DNA of 64,000 bases from NCBI GenBank assembly GCA_003344405.1, contig NOWV01000158.1, forward strand, positions 117,407 to 181,406. The letters are read 5' to 3'. This document shows positions 39,777 through 52,892 of this stretch, piece by piece. The translations under genes and the position numbers were made by a program. Numbering within the stretch: the stretch's first letter is position 1; each line of letters opens with the position of its first letter. The notes under the pieces were generated by a model that saw nothing but the letters and a program-made list of their open reading frames with translations, ran no database searches and was not told the DNA's origin. The stretch is from Trichoplax sp. H2 (taxonomy: Eukaryota > Placozoa > Uniplacotomia > Trichoplacea).

Positions 39777-41745
39777 ATGGCTACAACTTCATCTCCAGTG
39801 GCAATCAATCCACCAAGTTATCAAATTATTATAACTACTCTTAATAATAGAATGCCAGCAAATCGCATTAAAGTATTTTCCTTCATAGCCATAGCTATCG
39901 CCATAATTCAAATTGCGGTGGCCGCGGTTGGATTGTCTGAGCCTTGCCCAATTGGTCTGTACGTCTTAAGCTTTGGTCATTATGGAAATAGTTTCTGGGT
40001 AGCAGGACCAGTAAGTTCACTGAATCTATTGGCATATTTTAAACTTTTATTGCAATGAATATCATAGTTTTACTAGTATAATTGGAAACAATCAGATAAG
40101 GATAAGTTTTCTACCGAAACTGTATAATTTGAATTATTGGAGTGAATTAGCTTTCTGGACAGTACTTTTATCTTGAATCTAGTGCTAACATACAGACATA
40201 AAATATCTTTCTGTAAATGCACATTCACCTATACATTATAAGCACCTATGATGGTATTTCTGCAAGCATTTGGTTGACTAGAACACTTCTCTTTAAAAAA
40301 CCACCTGAAAATTGCTATTTTGCTTATAGATATTACTCTATGCTTTGGCGGTTGGCTGCAGTGTGGATCGGAACAACCTTACGAAAAATAGGGTAAGGCT
40401 GTGCGACTTTAAAATATGCTTATATTAATATGTTTTATAAGTACATATTGGACTGAATAATTACTACCAGTAGTTGTGCAATAACGAAAACTATTTCACA
40501 TGAATATTCGGTAAAATTTCTAAAGCATTATTTTGCTACCAGATATACTCTTTGCTGCTGTTACCGTACCTTAATAAGATATTAGCAGAGCAATTTTTCG
40601 ATTTATCGTTTAAGAAATTTATAGATCATTGCAGCAAAAGAAATATTTTGCGCTAAAATCATTTTTAATTCTAATTTGGTCATTTTAGATAGCTAATATG
40701 AAGATAGGCGCGTTTCTATGCGTGCTTTGCATCATTGGAGGATTTGTAGTATTAGGTCTGACTATACGCGCGCTTTCAATTCTGTCGGTTTACTCTGACC
40801 ACTTCCATTTCGATTGCGGCACTCATAAAGTTTCTGTAAATGAAATATATACTCCTGCTGTTTTAACAACAACCGTCCACTTTGGAATCTACATATTTTA
40901 TTTTTCGTTTTGTATGTGGATTATGAGACTGAATAACGATTTCTATCCAAATATGTTCGCCGCACGATCTAGTGGTCGTAATACTTTTGTGGTAAGACAA
41001 TATTTTGAGAAATTAAGTGAAAAATATATATTACAAGGTCTTCTACCTATATTAATTGTATCATTAAAGTGTTACTTTTTTAAATGCTAATCAGAAGTAA
41101 TTGTCATAGAATTAAATTTCTACTTCAAGTTAGGAATTAGTCACTATTATAGTTTGGAAGTAATAGCCTCAAATCCAGAAAACAGTCGCTATTTACAGCT
41201 GATTAAGTCTCACATATCAATTTAGTATTGGAAATAATCATAATTTGAAAGTGAGAATTATTGTTAATACATGCAGCAGTCAGTATGCCTATGAATCTTT
41301 GATTTTATTCTGCTAGCAAATCAATAAGGCTAGAAATAATCACCATGTACAATTAATAAATTAAATCCGCAAAATCGATCTTTCTTTACAGTTAATTCAT
41401 AATTAGAAAACGATTTACGTATTTCTTATTATAGAAAATTAATAATCTACATACAAGTATGAATTCATATTAAGTCTTTACAGCTGATAATTGTGATTGC
41501 TAATTACATTGTCTAATATGTATCTATCATAAAATAATTCAAATCACAACATTTACACTTCCAGCAACACATTCTATTATCTGTAAATATTAAATCTATG
41601 TAAACTTGTTTGCATACAATCTACGTAGGTTCAACCACCAGCAGAAGAAATTCCTTCATACGAGCAATGTATTGCAAAAAGTAAAATACTGACGAAAGAT
41701 GGTAAATTAGCTGCAATAAATGTGCCTCAGACAGCTCAAGCATAG
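39777..41745 (+). CDS. Gene G: four-pass membrane protein, array copy 6
   Basis: Exons 39777-40010 (78 codons), 40330-40392 (21), 40689-40991 (101) and 41629-41745 (38 codons and TAG) give 238 aa. The N-tail (about 30 residues) contains NPPSYQ, a true PPxY motif. TM1 is about 33-53. Loop 1 has EPCPIGLY, and the TM2 start is SFWVAGP before GTAAGT. Exon 3 has IGAFLCVLCIIGGFVVLG (TM3), FDCG in loop 2 and an aromatic TM4. The tail exon has QPPAEEIPSYE and ends in a Lys-rich stretch. Proline-tyrosine motifs at both cytosolic ends suggest recruitment of a WW-domain protein such as a NEDD4-type ligase. That is established motif logic, unproven here. The intact frame and strong splice sites suggest a functional gene. 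Confidence 0.88.
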
Positions 41746-44081
41746 TGTTAAAGCGGCAAAATCTACCATCTGTCTTATTAAAGTAAATTATACACGATAA
41801 ATCACCTTTAATTGGATTATAATTATAGATGCTGGGATATTGACGTAAACAGTAATAGTCTCTTGTTTAATTTCTGGAATTTCTGCCTTTATCTCATTAT
41901 GATTTAAGGTGTTCATCTCAATAAAATCACCTGCTAGTAAAGCGCTAATGAAATCTGCCATAATTGATAAAAATATACTAGTTACGTTATCTAAATCTGA
42001 GAGAATCAATCATTCACACCTTAGAATTAAAATTATATATAAAACGCGCATCTATTTCGGAATTTCTTTTAAAACTGGACTAAGTAGTAAGTGTCATATC
42101 AGTTTGCGTGTACAAAGCCTATTTTACCATTTTTTGACGGTTCATTTTGGATCTGTATACTCATAAATATTCTAAGTTACGTTGGTCATAGCAATATTAC
42201 CAAATACTGCAATTTATAAATAACTCTTTTCATTTTCGAATTCGTCAATATTTAATTCATGTTGATATTGAATTGGAAAAAAGTGCATTTTATGCATAAA
42301 TATGCTGGTACCTGTTTTCTAGAATTTTACACACTATAATTATTTATATGTGGCCGTTATAATAAACTATCTTGGAAACTATGATTTTAATGTTATTGAA
42401 TATATTTTTGTCTTGGTTAATTTGATATTTAATCTAGACAAGGAGTTGGGATTGGCACGTTTTATTATAGTCCTTTATTATATATGATGGCATTTAAAAC
42501 AGAATAATTTACTTGAGCTCCTTATTTGACTGCCTTTAGCTATAACTTTGTAGCTAGGCCACCTAGATTAGGAACAGGTACTTCAAAAAGATTCATATTA
42601 AAAAATGTTAGTAATAGCCGCAGAATTTTTAACTTAAGTCAACCGTATGGAGTCCTAGAACTGACCCCTCTTTACCCTTCATTATTTCTTGCCGTTAAGA
42701 AATATTAAAATTTCATGTAGACATACCCTACAATTAGATAATCGCTCACAAGATGTTTGGCATCTTGTGCATATATATCATTTTGAAAGGATTTCCAAGT
42801 GTTGGATTGGCTGTCTCAAACTTAATCACGATATCCGAATCTAATACAATTATTGTTTGCGCTGAAGGTTTCCTTCCTTTCATCAATTCTTGGATACTGC
42901 TAGTCTCATATTATAGTTAAATTTAGTTTATTACTTTAGGCTGATAAGATGGGCATTTAAATCGTATACTTTGGGTATGCAGTATACAGCCATCATTTTT
43001 GCACAATGTTAAGTGCTCATCGTTAGTAGCAGGTATGTTATCATGACGATAATGGTCAATTCGGAGTTTATGATTTCTTTATTATGTTTTCATCCAGAAC
43101 ATGGACTATACTATGTTGTAACATTGGCTCTTTAGGCTTAGCTATTAGAAGGAACTATCAAATATCAATCCAGTATTGGTAGCATTGAAGATACTTAACA
43201 AACTATAACCAAAAAAACTAAAGATGTTAATCAAGATAAATTTATTTAGTAAGGGTAAGCGTCGGATTGGTATTCGGTTTATCATATAACATAACAGTGA
43301 GATGTGAATTGCTGCCAGTTCTAGTGTATATTTTAGCTACTTCATGAATTTTTGTTAAGGACTTTAAAATTGAAATTGATGTAGAATGTTGTCAAATTCA
43401 CAAACTATTGTAAATTTGATTTTATATAGGGAATAATTAGGAAATTTTTATAATATTTGTGTACTTGCTTCACAAGAGACAAATTTATCGATGTTGAAGC
43501 TAGTAAATTTGGAGTTTCGACTCTAAAATCAAATCTCAATTTTTATAACTATACGTGTAAACTAGAGTAGTAATATTAAAAACATAATAAATTTCCTAAC
43601 TTTGCCGACAGAATAAATGCTAACTATCCCACAAATTGTAGCGACTAGTTTAACTAATAACTTTAAGTTTTTGAAGCTATCAAGAGCATTTTTCTTTTTC
43701 AAAAAAATTAAGATCATAATCATTCCTTATATAAATATTATGTAATGATTTAACGTTCCTTAAAATCACTAATTTTCTACTTTTCGTTGGTTTTAATACG
43801 AGGGTGTCACAAAACAGCTTTGCAACAAGATAACGCAATATACGATCAATAAGTCAGTTCCTTTAACCACGTATCAAGGAACGATATCTGCACTATCACG
43901 AACACTTTTGCTCTTCTAGCAGACTACACAAAGACTTAAACGCCTCGTATTTTACGTTAAGCACCAAGTTGGAGAATTCTCTTTATTTCACGATATACTG
44001 CATTTATATACTATTCCTCAATAGTTCATGAGTCATAGTTAATACAATTAAACTGGGAATCATTTACTAAATTAGATATTA

Positions 44082-44187
44082 ACTAGTGCGAACTCCCGTC
44101 GCTTTGCTGACGGTTTACGATAATGTGCTCATTTAACAGATAGTATTACCATTTGTCGTACTGTAGACCTGTCAGAGGTTCAGTAAC
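44082..44187 (+). mobile_element. Element R2, left-end fragment
   Basis: Matches 61870-61960 at its start (ACTAGTGCGAACTC, then GTCGCTTTGCTGACGG). It matches the inverse of 4359-4456 over its whole length, including GACCTGTCAGAGGTTCAGT. It diverges from the 61.9 kb copy after about 85 bp, so there may be two subtypes. Confidence 0.65.
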
Positions 44188-46897
44188 TTTATACCGTGTA
44201 TCATGGAACATTTCCATGATAATTTACAATCTAGCATAAGTAAATTACAATCACAATGATTCGAATTGTAAGTAGATGATTTGCATTCCCTATTATAGCT
44301 ATTAATTTCAGTATGTGTATAAGTGTCACTGTCATAAAAAGTCAGTGCTATGTTAAAACACAGTATATCCAAATTAGAAGTTAACTAAATAAGGATTGTC
44401 TAACAGAATTATCCTAACATAGTTATTTCTACTGTAATACAGTATTTAGCACTGTAACAGAGGGCTATTTTAAGCTTTAATCTGTTGTCAACTAAAAATT
44501 AAAATTTGCTATTTGGACAAAGAAGGTTTACTTTTAACGAAAGTATCCGACTACAAACATTTTATAGCTTAACTTGTAGTAACTGAAACTGATATCAATG
44601 CATTCAGACCAGGTACATATGCCTTCTGAACATTAATTTTACTATTTTTAGATCTAAATTTTGAACTTAGGTAAATTTCCCCGCACGGTATGGGACACCA
44701 TTTGTAACCTCAGCAACATGTTATTTATCTTTTATTATCATTGATTGATTTTAAAATAGAATTTTAAAAAAAGTTTATAAATTCTGCAGGAAAGGATAAA
44801 AGTTTCCGTTATTCTTCAAGAATTTTATGGAAATTTTTTATATTGGCTAAATAAGTAGCCCAAGAACGCCAAGCCGATATACTGATCTTTATTGTAAGCA
44901 TATGGTAACATTGATACGCTATTTCTGCAATCATTTTATGAGTTAATAAGTTCTACTAATGTTCATCAGTAGAAGTGGTCGATTTTATCTTGATTTACAA
45001 CTTCTTTCGACTTTAAGAAAGATATCAGTAGAATCTCCCGTTTGCTTGACTACTAATTTTATTGTACTTCTCCCCAATTTGCTATTTTATAATAAACTGA
45101 ATCCTAGTGCCGAAGTCGATGCGATTATAATTATTAGTCAGGAATTAATCGTTCCTAGAAAATATAACAATAACAATAGATGTTGCAAATAGATGATTGA
45201 ATTTGGCGAATTAGAGTTCATTAAGTATGACGTCCTGTCAGTAATTAATTCTTAAGGTAGTAATAGATGATGCTATTTGGGCATAAATTTACCGGTATAG
45301 TATTGTACTATATTAATAATTTATATGAGGAGAATTGTAGCGAATTGCTTGCTTACAATTTTAACTTCAACCAGATAATTTGAATAAATTTACAAGGGTT
45401 AAATTTCATTATATTAATCTTATTTAGTTTTTAAGTCCTTTATTTTGAAGCGTGTAACTGATTAGAAATACCAGCTAATCTATTTTCAGAAAAAATTACT
45501 TGTACTTGCGATTACAGCAAGCAAGAAGTTAGCATTGCAATCAATGTCACAATTGCCAGTAAAAACGATTGACTTAGCGAAGACGGATTTATACTAAAGT
45601 TCTTCACTTTAGAATCGTAAATAAGGGTTTTTGATGAGGGTATATTAATAAGTTTTGCATTCGTTAGGCCCACGCGTTGGTTGATCCTTAATTAAAGTAG
45701 AAAGGCTTTTGAGATAAAACGAGTACTACAAATATTTCAGAAAACGTAATTAAATATCATGCGCCTTGAAATTCTAATTTTTTGAAGATAATATGCTGCT
45801 AGGGATTGACCGAGAGATAATACATACCTGCGGTTGCATATATACTTAGTAATACTTTAACCAAAAATTACCAGTAAACACAACGATATATTAACTATTC
45901 ATTTCTGTTGACATTAATATCCATGTTAAGATCGTGTTTAGTCACACACAATCGATTATTATCCTAATTCCAGTAAATTATCTGTGGCTCTTTCCATTTT
46001 GGGTAAGCTTATTTTAAAACTAGAATGCACGTATTGCTACTAACTAATTCAATGATAATAAACATTATTTTAAAAATAGGAATGGATTTTAATATACTAT
46101 CGTTGGCTATTTAAAACAATATCATGCACCACGTCGGTTAAACAAGTCATGCAATTTAACTTACGTACAGTAGAGAGTCTACGTAAGATGTGGTCTTTTA
46201 TTCAATCTCAATGCGTATAATAAATGATTCCTGAAGAGGTACTAGTTAATTCAGCCAGGTACTTTGTATAGATAAGTTTACGATAATATTGTCAATCTTA
46301 GTCATACTCTTACCTAAAATTAAAATTCTAATAGGACTATTCTAGAAATTTGAATTCAGTTCTAGAAACAGTGCTAGATACTTGAGCTTTACAAGTCTTT
46401 CACTCTATAACTATTCTAAATATTCCCTATTTCACTTTGATTTTCATTTGCTTTGCTTTCTAATATTCTATAAACCAGAATTTAGTTTTGTAATCCATTA
46501 AAAAGAATTAGCAAATAAAACTTCGTCAGTGAAACTTGTGCCATTACTTTAAAACTTTGTTCATGATACGTTTCTTTGTTTATTTCAATATTAATGCGGG
46601 ATCATAGTTTCGTAGTAAAGTTTAAATAACTTATTATTTGATTATTTCCATTACTTAACAAGAGGTACTTCTAATCACTAGTAAACGCGGATCGTTCATT
46701 TTTCCTGACTTACAAACATTGCAAATATCCTAATAGTAACTGTGAGCACAATTCTACCATGTCTTCCAAAATCGGAACACAGTTTCCCATAATACCATAT
46801 TCAGTATAAAGCCTTCAATTTAGATCTTATTACAGTAATGTTTGAAATTATAATCTTTCGCCATAAAATGCCATTAAGCTAATGTCAATAACCTTAC

Positions 46898-47225
46898 CCT
46901 AACAAGGATCAAATCGTGCAAATTAACCTTCGCAATTTTAAGAATAAAATAAGTATCGTCGGATAGCAATATTGACCACTTAATTGACTCTGAAACGCCA
47001 ATAAAATCTGTAATAGTTAATTGATTAAGCTGATCAAGGATGAGTAATCTTATACTAATAATCCTATTATAAAAAGGATCTAATTGAGTAAATTAAAATT
47101 TGTCAATTTAGTAAATGAAAAATATCTATGCCAAACATCATCAGATAGCAATGTTGACCATATCAAGGATTGTGAAACGCCTATAAAATATCTTATGATT
47201 AATTTATTGATGAAACTGATACTCG
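46898..47225 (+). repeat. Two-unit local duplication, period ~170-180 bp, upstream of gene H
   Basis: Shared blocks: AAGGATC, ATAGCAAT.TTGACCA, GTGAAACGCC or CTGAAACGCC, and AATAAAATCT or TATAAAATAT. The units have diverged by indels. The second ends about 140 bp before the gene H start codon. Confidence 0.65.
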
Positions 47226-47318
47226 ATGTGTTTGCTTTCAAAATAATTCAATGACCGATGATGATGTACTAGTTCATTAATAGCTTATTTCTCGATTTTT
47301 ATCATTTATTAAACGCCT

Positions 47319-47384
47319 ATGGCCAAAGTCAAGGATGATCAGTCATCTGAATTCGGCGGAAAGGCATGGATGGAACCTTACTAG
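47319..47384 (+). other. Short upstream ORF overlapping the gene H start
   Basis: ATG at 47319, 21 codons (MAKVKDDQSSEFGGKAW...), TAG at 47382-47384. It overlaps the gene H ATG in another frame. The residues are hydrophilic like the N-tails of the paralogues, so this may be the original N-terminus shifted out of frame by an indel. Confidence 0.4.
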
Positions 47385-49084
47385 GAAAAGATCTAAGATC
47401 TAGCTGCTGTCTTCTGGCTACTACTGCTGTAAGTCAAATTATCACTGCTATAGTAGCCTATGCTCTGCCATGCCAAATTGGTTTATATGCTCCGTGTTTG
47501 ACAGCGCAATGGAATACTTTCTGGGTTGCGGGACCCGTAAGTCTAGTATAAATAATCGATCAGGTCTCTAATATTTTTATTATTCATAAGCTAAAATTAT
47601 TAGTGGCTTGAAGATCTCTTCGAAGTTATCCTATCGCCTATTCTGATTTGATGCTAATCAGGGAAATGCTGATGATTGCATCAAATCTACTATTTAATAT
47701 TGTGTTCACACAAAATTTAGTTTTACACTTGAAATAGCTATTAAAATGAATCTTAACTTCAAAATTGATGAATTGAAGTGCATTGTTTCTCTTGTAATAA
47801 CCATAGGTAATGCTATTTGATCTATTTGGCTTTATAATAAACAAAAACAATAATCCAAGCATAGGCAATGTAAGAGCGGAATAATTCCATCATTATATAG
47901 AGTGAATATTAAATTTTACTGGCGGATGACTTAGTATATTATATTGCTAAATTTTACATATTTATGAGTCCTTTAATGCAACTGCAGTGCTAGTAGATAC
48001 CGCTACATAAAGTCTAAATTTGGCCAATTCTTCAAGTTGTTTTACTAACCGCGTAAATTTATAAATATAGTTTTAAATGAAATTGAATAATTTCAATCTC
48101 ATATTTACGATTACGCTGATGTAAGGAGATTATTCCAGTCTTCTTTATCAATATATATATAATATATATCAGTTTTTATTACAGTAAATTTAACGAAATT
48201 AATTTAAGTTTAAACCATTTCAAAGAATTGGAATAATGTCATAGGAGCATTTCAGTCTTGCTACGGACATATCAGAATTTGCCACAGAACATGAACTTGT
48301 ATACAAAAATAAAGCTATATATAGTTTCAAGGAAATAACTAAAAAGAGAATTTTATAGCAACATTGCCCATGTAAAGGCATTTAAGATATTATGACCTAT
48401 ACTGTACTATAATTAGCATAATCTGTTTACAAACATTTCGTATTCGGATGTGGAAATTGCTAGAATATGTACTAATATGATCGGCTACATATGTTAAAGT
48501 TAGCCTTCTCAATACTAATTCCCACTTACAGCATCCTAGCTATACTCGGTTATCTTTATTTTTTTCACACCACAAATTAAATGATTTAATTCTATTTTAC
48601 TACCATTGCAGGTTACATGGCACAAGATTATAGGTACCTTCTGTATATTTACTGAAATTGGGGGATTGACCGTAACTAGATTTACTATGTATTACATTAT
48701 CGGAATAGCTAGTTCCCAAGATAATTTTAATTGTCCTGATAATATTAATTTGAAAAGTGTTCGAACCTCAGCTATTTTGATCACCAATGCACAATTTATC
48801 ATCTATCTATATTAAATCATCGTTTTAATATGGGTTATGAAAACTTATAATTTGGGTCCAAGTTCTTCAATTAGAGAGACTGGAAGCGATGGCATCATCA
48901 GGGTAAGAGTATGCATCTCTAGTAGGCATATAAATTAGTGATATACTCTCCTTCTATAGTAAATTATTTTGGTTAAATGATTTTTCAAAACATATTAACT
49001 AATATTCTCGCAATACAACAAAATTTCATTTTACAGCCGCATCGTTTACGTGAGAAAGATTTGCAAGCCAATAATGATAATTAG
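47366..49084 (+). pseudogene. Gene H: four-pass membrane protein copy 7 with premature stop in TM4
   Basis: Family exons are recognisable at 47366-47536 (57 codons), 47807-47869 (21), 48612-48902 (97) and 49037-49084 (15 codons and TAG), all with intact splice signals and phase 0. Loop 1 has LPCQIGLY, TFWVAGP precedes GTAAGT, and loop 2 has FNCPDN. Exon 3 is interrupted by TAA at 48813-48815 inside TM4. The frame then continues with a normal TM4 remainder (IIVLIWVM) and tail up to GTAAGA. Alignment to gene G is gap-free across the stop, which sits where G, E, I and J have Tyr, so one base change explains it. An ATG at 47319 starts a hydrophilic 21-residue frame that would be the N-tail but is out of register with TM1. 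The product would be about 145 aa without a full TM4. Probably a young pseudogene; a sequencing error at one site is possible. Confidence 0.75.
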
Positions 49085-50061
49085 GAGAGAATAATATTAA
49101 GCGATGTCGAAAGAATTGTTATCACAACTCAGACCTTATAACTGGAGCTACGTGAATATAGCGTTTTATGTGTGTTATAAGTTAAGATTAAAATGATAAA
49201 TGAATAAATTGTACCAAATGCTAGCATAAATGCGCAAGTCATGACTGCGATAGAAATAATTCAAACAACGAGTTGCAAGCAGTGGGAAACTAACATTTTA
49301 TACCGTATAGTTTAGAGATATTTTAAAAAGTGAATCAGCATTATAAATAGCTATGATAACAAAGACTGAGAGATATATTAGGCTATGATGCTTATTCCTA
49401 ACCGAGTTACACCATAGAAGCAGATAAATATCAATAAAGAAATGATCAGACTCTGCCATGATACAATACATAAAAGCAAATTTCACGAAGACGGCAATGA
49501 ATATCAATACTAGTAGTAAAGCTGATAAAAGTACAAAATTTTAAAGTACTGCTAATAAAGCATGCAGGTGTCCGCTAATTCTGGCTAAAGTTGTAAGTCT
49601 AAATAATTACTTTCTACTCAATTCATTCTTTCATAGTAAAATGAGAAATGAGTTAAAGTTTTATTTGTAATACGTTGAATATGATCGGCAAAGTTCATGA
49701 CCGAATTTTAAAAAAATTTACGGTGAATAGTTGCATGTCTTATTTTAATATTAATGTAAATAGTATTATTGTTGTGGTAAAAGTAGATGAGACGAAACGC
49801 TACCTCAAATATCGCTATGAAGCAGAAATTTTTTGTCAACCATGAATTAAATATAGCAAGATAAAGCAAATTACCCAAATATGGTATAAAAAAAGTTGAT
49901 ATAAGATTTATTTCATGTCTATCATAAGGAACAGTTAAGGTTCTCAAGTTAATAGCGATTTTTTCTCGCTGGTTATATAGGCTGAATTCTACTAAGCCGA
50001 GAAATATTTTCTGATTCGCTTGCTAACTCAAATGAGTTTGTCGATAGCGTAATTTTTTACT
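49085..50061. other. Intergenic between genes H and I
   Basis: The shortest spacer of the array. Two short minus-strand frames have no support. Confidence 0.5.
49203..49208 (+). terminator. Candidate polyadenylation signal AATAAA for gene H
   Basis: AATAAA about 120 bp downstream of the gene H stop. The hexamer is common in AT-rich DNA, so support is weak. Confidence 0.3.
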
Positions 50062-51101
50062 ATGTCTGGTAGCATTTATCCTGCTACTACCTCCAAAAAT
50101 ACGGCCCACTATTGCAACCATTGTAGCTATAAAATACAAGATCATACATTTGCACTTACCACCATGACTACGATCCAAATTACTATCGCTGCCATTGGAT
50201 TATGGTTGCCATGTCGATTTGGTTTATATATATCCAGTCTCAATTTTTATGCCAATACATTTTGGGTTGCTGGGCCGGTAAATGAGTACATAGTTAAAAT
50301 GCTGCCTATTGATATTATTATTCTATGCATGAACAGAAAGTTTTGACGTTGATAATTCAATCATCTATTCTACAGCATTGCCTATGTTCATAACATACGA
50401 ATAATTATTGTATACGGTACCTTAAATCTATGCAGTAATATAATATTACACAATCAATTAGCAATAATAACAGGTATAAAATCTAGTTTTATTTAATGCT
50501 GCATTTTAATTTGTTCATTAGCCTTGTAGATAAAAATGCCTATATCATGTAGATCCTATCCGATAATAAATAGTTTCATAATCTCTAAAATCACTAGAAT
50601 AATATAGCAGATACGATTGAATTTCACTTCTTGACTGAATAATTTTGATTACAGACGCTAGCATTTAGCATTATTAGCAGTATCATCAATGCCAATGATA
50701 AACCTGACTCAAATTGGGTATGTATTCCTAAAATATTACCGAATCGAAATACAATTTCTTCCCATTTACTAGCCCTAACCTTAAAATTCTCAGTATGGAC
50801 TATCGTTAATAATATATTGTAGGCATGGTTTCACATCATTACTGGTACCGTGTGCTCATTTTGTACATTTGCAGGATTAATAACATTAGGATTCGCATTT
50901 TTCGATATGGTTACATTAATTGGCCCAAACAGCAATTTGAAGTGCTCTACCAACGTGGGTAGCTCGGGATTAACGCAAGTAACGCTTCCTGCTCTTATGG
51001 CAAATGCAGGCCAAATAATAATCTACATTTACTATGCTTTTGCGATTAAAGAAATTATGGCCCCCAATTTTAAGCAGGAGGCTACATCGGTGGATATTTA
51101 G
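50062..51101 (+). CDS. Gene I: four-pass membrane protein, array copy 8, tail-less
   Basis: Exons 50062-50277 (72 codons), 50655-50717 (21) and 50823-51101 (92 codons and TAG) give 185 aa. The N-tail is rich in Cys/His (HYCNHC). TM1 is about 30-48. Loop 1 has LPCRFGLY, and TFWVAGP precedes GTAAAT. Exon 2 follows ATTACAG and ends NW before GTATGT. Exon 3 starts AWFHIITG like gene H, has LKCS in loop 2, and TM4 contains IIIYIYYAFAI. The stop falls where other copies splice to the tail exon. A phase-0 GTGGAT at 51090 could still act as a weak donor. A GTAAAT just after the stop, at 51107, is out of phase and may be the decayed ancestral donor. It lies 1 kb from gene H, and their exon 3 starts are alike, so the two may be a duplicate pair. 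Confidence 0.8.
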
Positions 51102-51152
51102 AAACGGTAAATAATTTAATGCAATTACGTTTTAGTGCCACTTTATCAGGTG

Positions 51153-51158
51153 AATAAA
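51153..51158 (+). terminator. Candidate polyadenylation signal AATAAA for gene I
   Basis: AATAAA about 50 bp downstream of the TAG that ends gene I. This fits a message that ends within exon 3 without a tail exon. Confidence 0.35.
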
Positions 51159-52568
51159 TGATTAATTAAGCGAAATTTTAGTCTTCGTTTTACTGAACTA
51201 ATCTTGATAATAACGAATGAACATTTAATTATCTTTAAAATTAAATTTATTCTTTGATATAAATTATTAGCAGCATTGGCTTTGTTACTCATTTCATTAG
51301 GTGTACGCTAAATTTGAAGAAGACTTTTAAATATCGTTTACAAGATAAGAAAGAAATGGTTCTGAATTAAATCATAGAAATGATTCAAGGGCAATGTCTT
51401 AAGTAACTTGTAATATTCGCTTTCCTATTTGCGTGTAGTCGAGATATGATGTCAGAGAATTTGATGCAATGATTGATTTAAGTACAGTAAATAAACGAGG
51501 ATTAGCAGTCATTTTATTTCGTACTAGCTTTTAAGATACTTAGGGCAAAAAAAATGTAATCTGGATAGAATAATATGGCATATGTAGTTAAAGTGAAGTA
51601 GCCTTCACAAAGATGCTACGGTAATCAGTCGCATTTTAAAGCAGTATTCTTGCGGAAATAATTTTTCGATAATGGTGAACATGTTCAAGCAAAATTTTTT
51701 ATAATAGCAATATTCTTCAATTTTTATAATTGTGAACTTTCTGAGGCGTGCAATCGCTTTTCTGTAGAAATTTCATACGCGGAAGGCTGTTTTTCAGGAC
51801 CTTGTACATACGTGCAAGCAAACTATCAGTTCGGTTATGTTATCTCCTAGATTGTGAATGCATCTGGACTACAAATTTACCTAGAATTATTAGATCCTAC
51901 GATCTTCGTTAAATTAAGTTTCGTAATTTGTGTTTCCATAGTGCAACGTTTGTATCGTTATCGTAACATAATTTCCATAAGATAACTTATCTAGGAATGT
52001 GTTAATTTATTGATGACATTTTACATATATTTTAATAGATAATTGAATAGTTGCATAATATTATCTATAACCTTATAGTTAACGTTTAATCAGGTTTACT
52101 ATAAATTGACCGGCTTTTCGATAAAGTTTAGTTTCAGTTTGTCTAAAGAGAAACTCTATTGGTTACTGTTCCTCCTGACGATAGGAGATCGTCAGTATTT
52201 AGAGTCATACTGCCAGTAGATGTCAGAGAAGAAAAGCCAGACAATAGACTCGTAGTTTTAGTTTTCTGCAATAGTTTTATTTTTCGTCGCTGCAAATTTA
52301 GAATTGTAACGATAATGTAGACAGACGATACTAAATAACATGCATAACTTTCTTGCGGTCGTTTTTGAAATTATCTACGTTTCAGGTAAGGATTATTTAA
52401 TACAGATTATTGAATTATTTAATATAGAACCGTACTTATACATAAAGAAGCCACGAAAAGTTAATTGCTAATTGGATACTAATCTTTGCCGTTTCTTCTA
52501 TACATGATATTCTACTACAGAAACTTAAAAGTTTCAATCAATTTAGAAAAGAATAAGTAGCTCATTGT

Positions 52569-52892
52569 TTATCCGTTTATATAAGATCTCTTGATCTAAG
52601 TGTCAGCTAAATCATTGATCTATGCAATGGATTGATTTACGCTAAGCAATCGTCTTTTAAGCCTTAATTTCTTGTCTCATAAATTGACTTGCTAGGAAAA
52701 TGTACATTTATACCAACGCATTTATACAGAACATCTCTTCTTTTTATCTGTTTATATAAAATCTCTTGATCTAAGTGTGAATTCAATCACTAATCTATAT
52801 ATTCGATTGATTTACGCAACCAATCGTCTTTTAAGGTTTCATTTCTTTTCTTATATGTCTATCTGCAAGTATAGTGTACATTTATACTACGA
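52569..52892 (+). repeat. Two-unit local duplication, period ~175 bp
   Basis: Both units contain TTATC.GTTTATATAA, ATCTCTTGATCTAAGTGT, GATTGATTTACGC, CAATCGTCTTTTAAG and TGTACATTTATAC. They are non-coding. Confidence 0.8.

Larger units (their letters stand above)
41746..47365. other. Gene-poor stretch between genes G and H (5.6 kb)
   Basis: Contains the R2 fragment at 44.1 kb and the 46.9-47.2 kb duplication. The open frames are short and unsupported. Confidence 0.55.
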
